Source of the DNA: J027 sp034437655
Lineage (GTDB): Bacteria > Chloroflexota > Anaerolineae > Aggregatilineales > J027
DNA: 64,000 nt
Assembly: GCA_034437655.1 (NCBI GenBank)
Contig: DAOTTU010000041.1
Coordinates: forward strand, 201,051 to 265,050
Direction: 5' to 3'
Of the stretch, positions 62,825-64,000 are shown in pieces. The position numbers and the translations under genes are program-made. A model generated the notes under the pieces. The model was given only the letters and a program-made list of their open reading frames with translations, did no database searches and was not told where the DNA came from. Position 1 is the stretch's first letter; every line of letters starts with the position of its first letter.

Positions 62825-62857
62825 AAGCCGCCCCCGTCTCTGTGATGGTGGCGGTTT
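62825..62857. terminator. Possible terminator between convergent genes
   Basis: AAAGCCGCC and GGCGGTTT flank a 17-base loop, with TTTT after the stem on the minus strand. It sits between the stops of the lipoprotein gene and the HD hydrolase gene. The stem is five strong pairs plus weak ones, so confidence is moderate. Confidence 0.4.
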
Positions 62858-62883
62858 CTCATTATCCACACACCCGACCGCAA

Positions 62884-63483
62884 TTACTCGAAGTAAGCAA
62901 CGCCAGCTTGCAGCAATTGATTACGCAACTGTATGGGCCGGGGGTCAATGATACGCCCTTTGTCAAGCAAATGGTGAATGGTGCGGTCCAGTGACAGCAG
63001 CAAAGCGCCATCCAGCGAGTGTTCGGCGGCGCGGCGAATATCGTCAACGCCCGGGAAACTGCGGGTCGGTTCAATCAAATCAGCGATCAGCACAATTTTA
63101 TCGAGTGTATTCATATCGGGGTCACCTGTGGTGTGGAACGCGCACGCTGTCATCAATGGGGGGTCATCGACGCCAAATTTATCAGCAGCAATCAAATACC
63201 CAACCACACCATGTAACAACGATGGCACCATGTGTTCGCCTTCCGTAGGCTGATAACCATACTTCGCACAGGCTGCGCGTAGTTCGTCGTCGCTGAAATG
63301 TTTAGCGGCATCGTGCAACCATCCTGCCAGCCGGGCACGGTGCCGGTCGTCTGGCAAGTAACGCCTGGCCATTTCATCGGCTGTAGAGACAACACCGAGT
63401 ATATGAGCATGACGCTTAGTAGGGATGCGCGCCAACGCCCAGTTACGGATCGTGATTTCAAATTCGTCAGAGTAGAGTGACAT
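62884..63483 (-). CDS. yqeK: YqeK-type HD hydrolase (symmetrical Ap4A hydrolase family)
   Basis: A 199-residue HD-domain phosphohydrolase. Metal ligands are visible as H-A-H-I-L-G-V (His 27), W-L-H-D-A-A-K (His 57-Asp 58), L-L-H-G-V-V-G near residue 89, A-F-H-T-T-G-D-P-D-M near residue 115 and L-I-A-D-L-I-E-P-T-R, which is the YqeK signature. Characterised YqeK proteins split diadenosine tetraphosphate into two ADP. The gene is often next to nadD and rsfS; here it stands alone beside tRNA-Arg, with neither partner in view. It is divergent from the tRNA. Confidence 0.9.
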   Translation of the reverse strand: MSLYSDEFEITIRNWALARIPTKRHAHILGVVSTADEMARRYLPDDRHRARLAGWLHDAAKHFSDDELRAACAKYGYQPTEGEHMVPSLLHGVVGYLIAADKFGVDDPPLMTACAFHTTGDPDMNTLDKIVLIADLIEPTRSFPGVDDIRRAAEHSLDGALLLSLDRTIHHLLDKGRIIDPRPIQLRNQLLQAGVAYFE

Positions 63484-63506
63484 ACATGTCGCTTTCTATG
63501 TCAGGC

Positions 63507-63536
63507 TTGCGAAAAGAGTGCCAATGATGCTATAGT
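63507..63536 (+). promoter_or_regulatory. Putative promoter of tRNA-Arg
   Basis: TTGCGA and TATAGT are 18 bases apart, and the -10 ends 11 bases before the tRNA. The -10 element matches the consensus at five of six positions. Confidence 0.55.
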
Positions 63537-63547
63537 ATCCTTGATTC

Positions 63548-63623
63548 GTCCCGTTAGCTCAATGGATAGAGCGTTGCCCTCCGGAGGCAAAGGTTGAAGG
63601 TTCGAGTCCTTTGCGGGACGCCA
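63548..63623 (+). tRNA. tRNA-Arg (anticodon CCG)
   Basis: The acceptor stem GTCCCGT pairs with GCGGGAC; the anticodon stem TTGCC with GGCAA encloses the loop CTCCGGA, giving anticodon CCG, which reads CGG. The T loop is TTCGAGT. Discriminator G is followed by an encoded CCA (63621-63623). The D arm contains the usual AGCTC...GAGC pairing. A strong hairpin terminator follows 18 bases later, and a promoter-like element precedes it. Confidence 0.95.
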
Positions 63624-63641
63624 TGTTTTATACACCCTCAG

Positions 63642-63665
63642 ACGAGCCACTTGCGGCTCGTTTTT
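63642..63665 (+). terminator. Rho-independent terminator after tRNA-Arg
   Basis: ACGAGCC (63642-63648) pairs with GGCTCGT (63655-63661) around a six-base loop, and the T run continues to 63665. Confidence 0.88.
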
Positions 63666-63782
63666 GGTTTCTCAGCAAAAATTACATAACCATAATATTT
63701 CGCAATATATCCGTTACACTTTTGACCTACAGTGAAAACGATCATGACTACCATATCTAATCCATAGAGGAGTTTTCACCAC

Positions 63783-64000
63783 ATGAAACGTATATTTTTT
63801 ACCGTTAACCTTGCACTAGCCTTCGTGCTATTTCTTACGATGGTTGCCCTGAGTTCAGCAGATTCAGCGAATGCCCAGCGTGGGGGTGGCACCGCAGCCG
63901 CCCGCCAGACTGAACTTGCCGCCACAGCAAACGCCGCGCGTGACAATGCTGGCGCCACAGCCGAAGCCGTTCAACAAAACACACAAGCTACTTCTCAAGC
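63783..64000 (+). CDS. Exported protein, N-terminal part (cut by window edge)
   Basis: 72 codons are visible. The start ATG at 63783 has AGAGGAG about 10 bases upstream. Residues 1 to about 27 form a signal peptide (basic K-R, hydrophobic TVNLALAFVLFLTMVAL, then S-S-A-D-S-A-N-A-Q as the probable cleavage region). The mature start is low-complexity, rich in Ala, Thr, Gly and Gln (R-G-G-G-T-A-A-A-R-Q, A-T-A-N-A-A-R-D-N-A-G-A-T-A), and suggests a linker or coiled stretch. The family cannot be told from this fragment. Confidence 0.65.
   Translation, partial: MKRIFFTVNLALAFVLFLTMVALSSADSANAQRGGGTAAARQTELAATANAARDNAGATAEAVQQNTQATSQ

Overview
The window reads as a single, densely coded stretch of chromosome (about 55% G+C by eye) from a member of the Chloroflexota, most likely an Anaerolineae-type lineage. 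This placement is inferred. It rests on giant DUF2298 ('YYY domain') membrane proteins and TIGR03663-type GT-C proteins (families known mainly from Chloroflexota and some archaea), Thr/Pro-rich 'TPT' linkers in an exported protein, a DUF3417-type alpha-glucan phosphorylase, and no outer-membrane genes. I saw no insertion sequences, phage genes, CRISPR array or rRNA. No gene-free stretch exceeds 300 bases.

Layout. (1) 1-18.1 kb: storage polysaccharide and housekeeping genes, namely the start of a site-2-protease-like gene, glgA, an exonuclease III, rnhB, an exported GH3 hexosaminidase, glgC, an EEP-fold nuclease/phosphatase, an MFS transporter, a flippase-like membrane protein, tRNA-Gln(CTG), a hypothetical membrane protein, the MaeB malic enzyme, a sensor kinase that lacks the usual phospho-acceptor histidine, and alpha-glucan phosphorylase. 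glgA, glgC and glgP make and degrade glycogen but are separated by unrelated genes. (2) 18.3-22.1 kb: small membrane and zinc-ribbon proteins, a methyltransferase, a thioredoxin-fold protein, a TIR-like/TM/FHA protein and an FmdB zinc ribbon. (3) 22.1-49.3 kb: about 27 kb of co-directional minus-strand genes, often overlapping or a few bases apart: an orphan response regulator, five very large polytopic GT-C-type proteins (one fused to a DUF2298 module), a stand-alone DUF2298 protein, a GT4 glycosyltransferase, a methyltransferase, a flippase-like protein, and an ECF sigma factor with a putative anti-sigma partner. A hairpin terminator lies just after the last large gene. This is the most unusual part of the window and looks like a surface glycoconjugate assembly system. 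(4) 49.3-64 kb: an exported PPC-domain protein, a Ser/Thr kinase with a C-terminal PDZ domain, a YbdK-type carboxylate-amine ligase, an M23 endopeptidase with a TP-rich stalk, a TPR membrane protein, tgt, uppP, a PstS-like lipoprotein, a methyltransferase, an exported C39-like peptidase with TPRs, a beta-propeller lipoprotein, a YqeK-type HD hydrolase, tRNA-Arg(CCG) and the start of an exported protein.

How the genes may work together (inference): the GT-C/DUF2298 enzymes would use lipid-linked sugars outside the membrane; the GT4 enzyme, the methyltransferase and the flippase-like protein would build or move the precursors; UppP would recycle the undecaprenyl carrier; and the sigma/anti-sigma pair and response regulator could tie expression to envelope state. 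Start codons were revised from the longest open frame where a Shine-Dalgarno-like sequence, family alignment or gene overlap favoured an internal start. Each change is noted in the entry.
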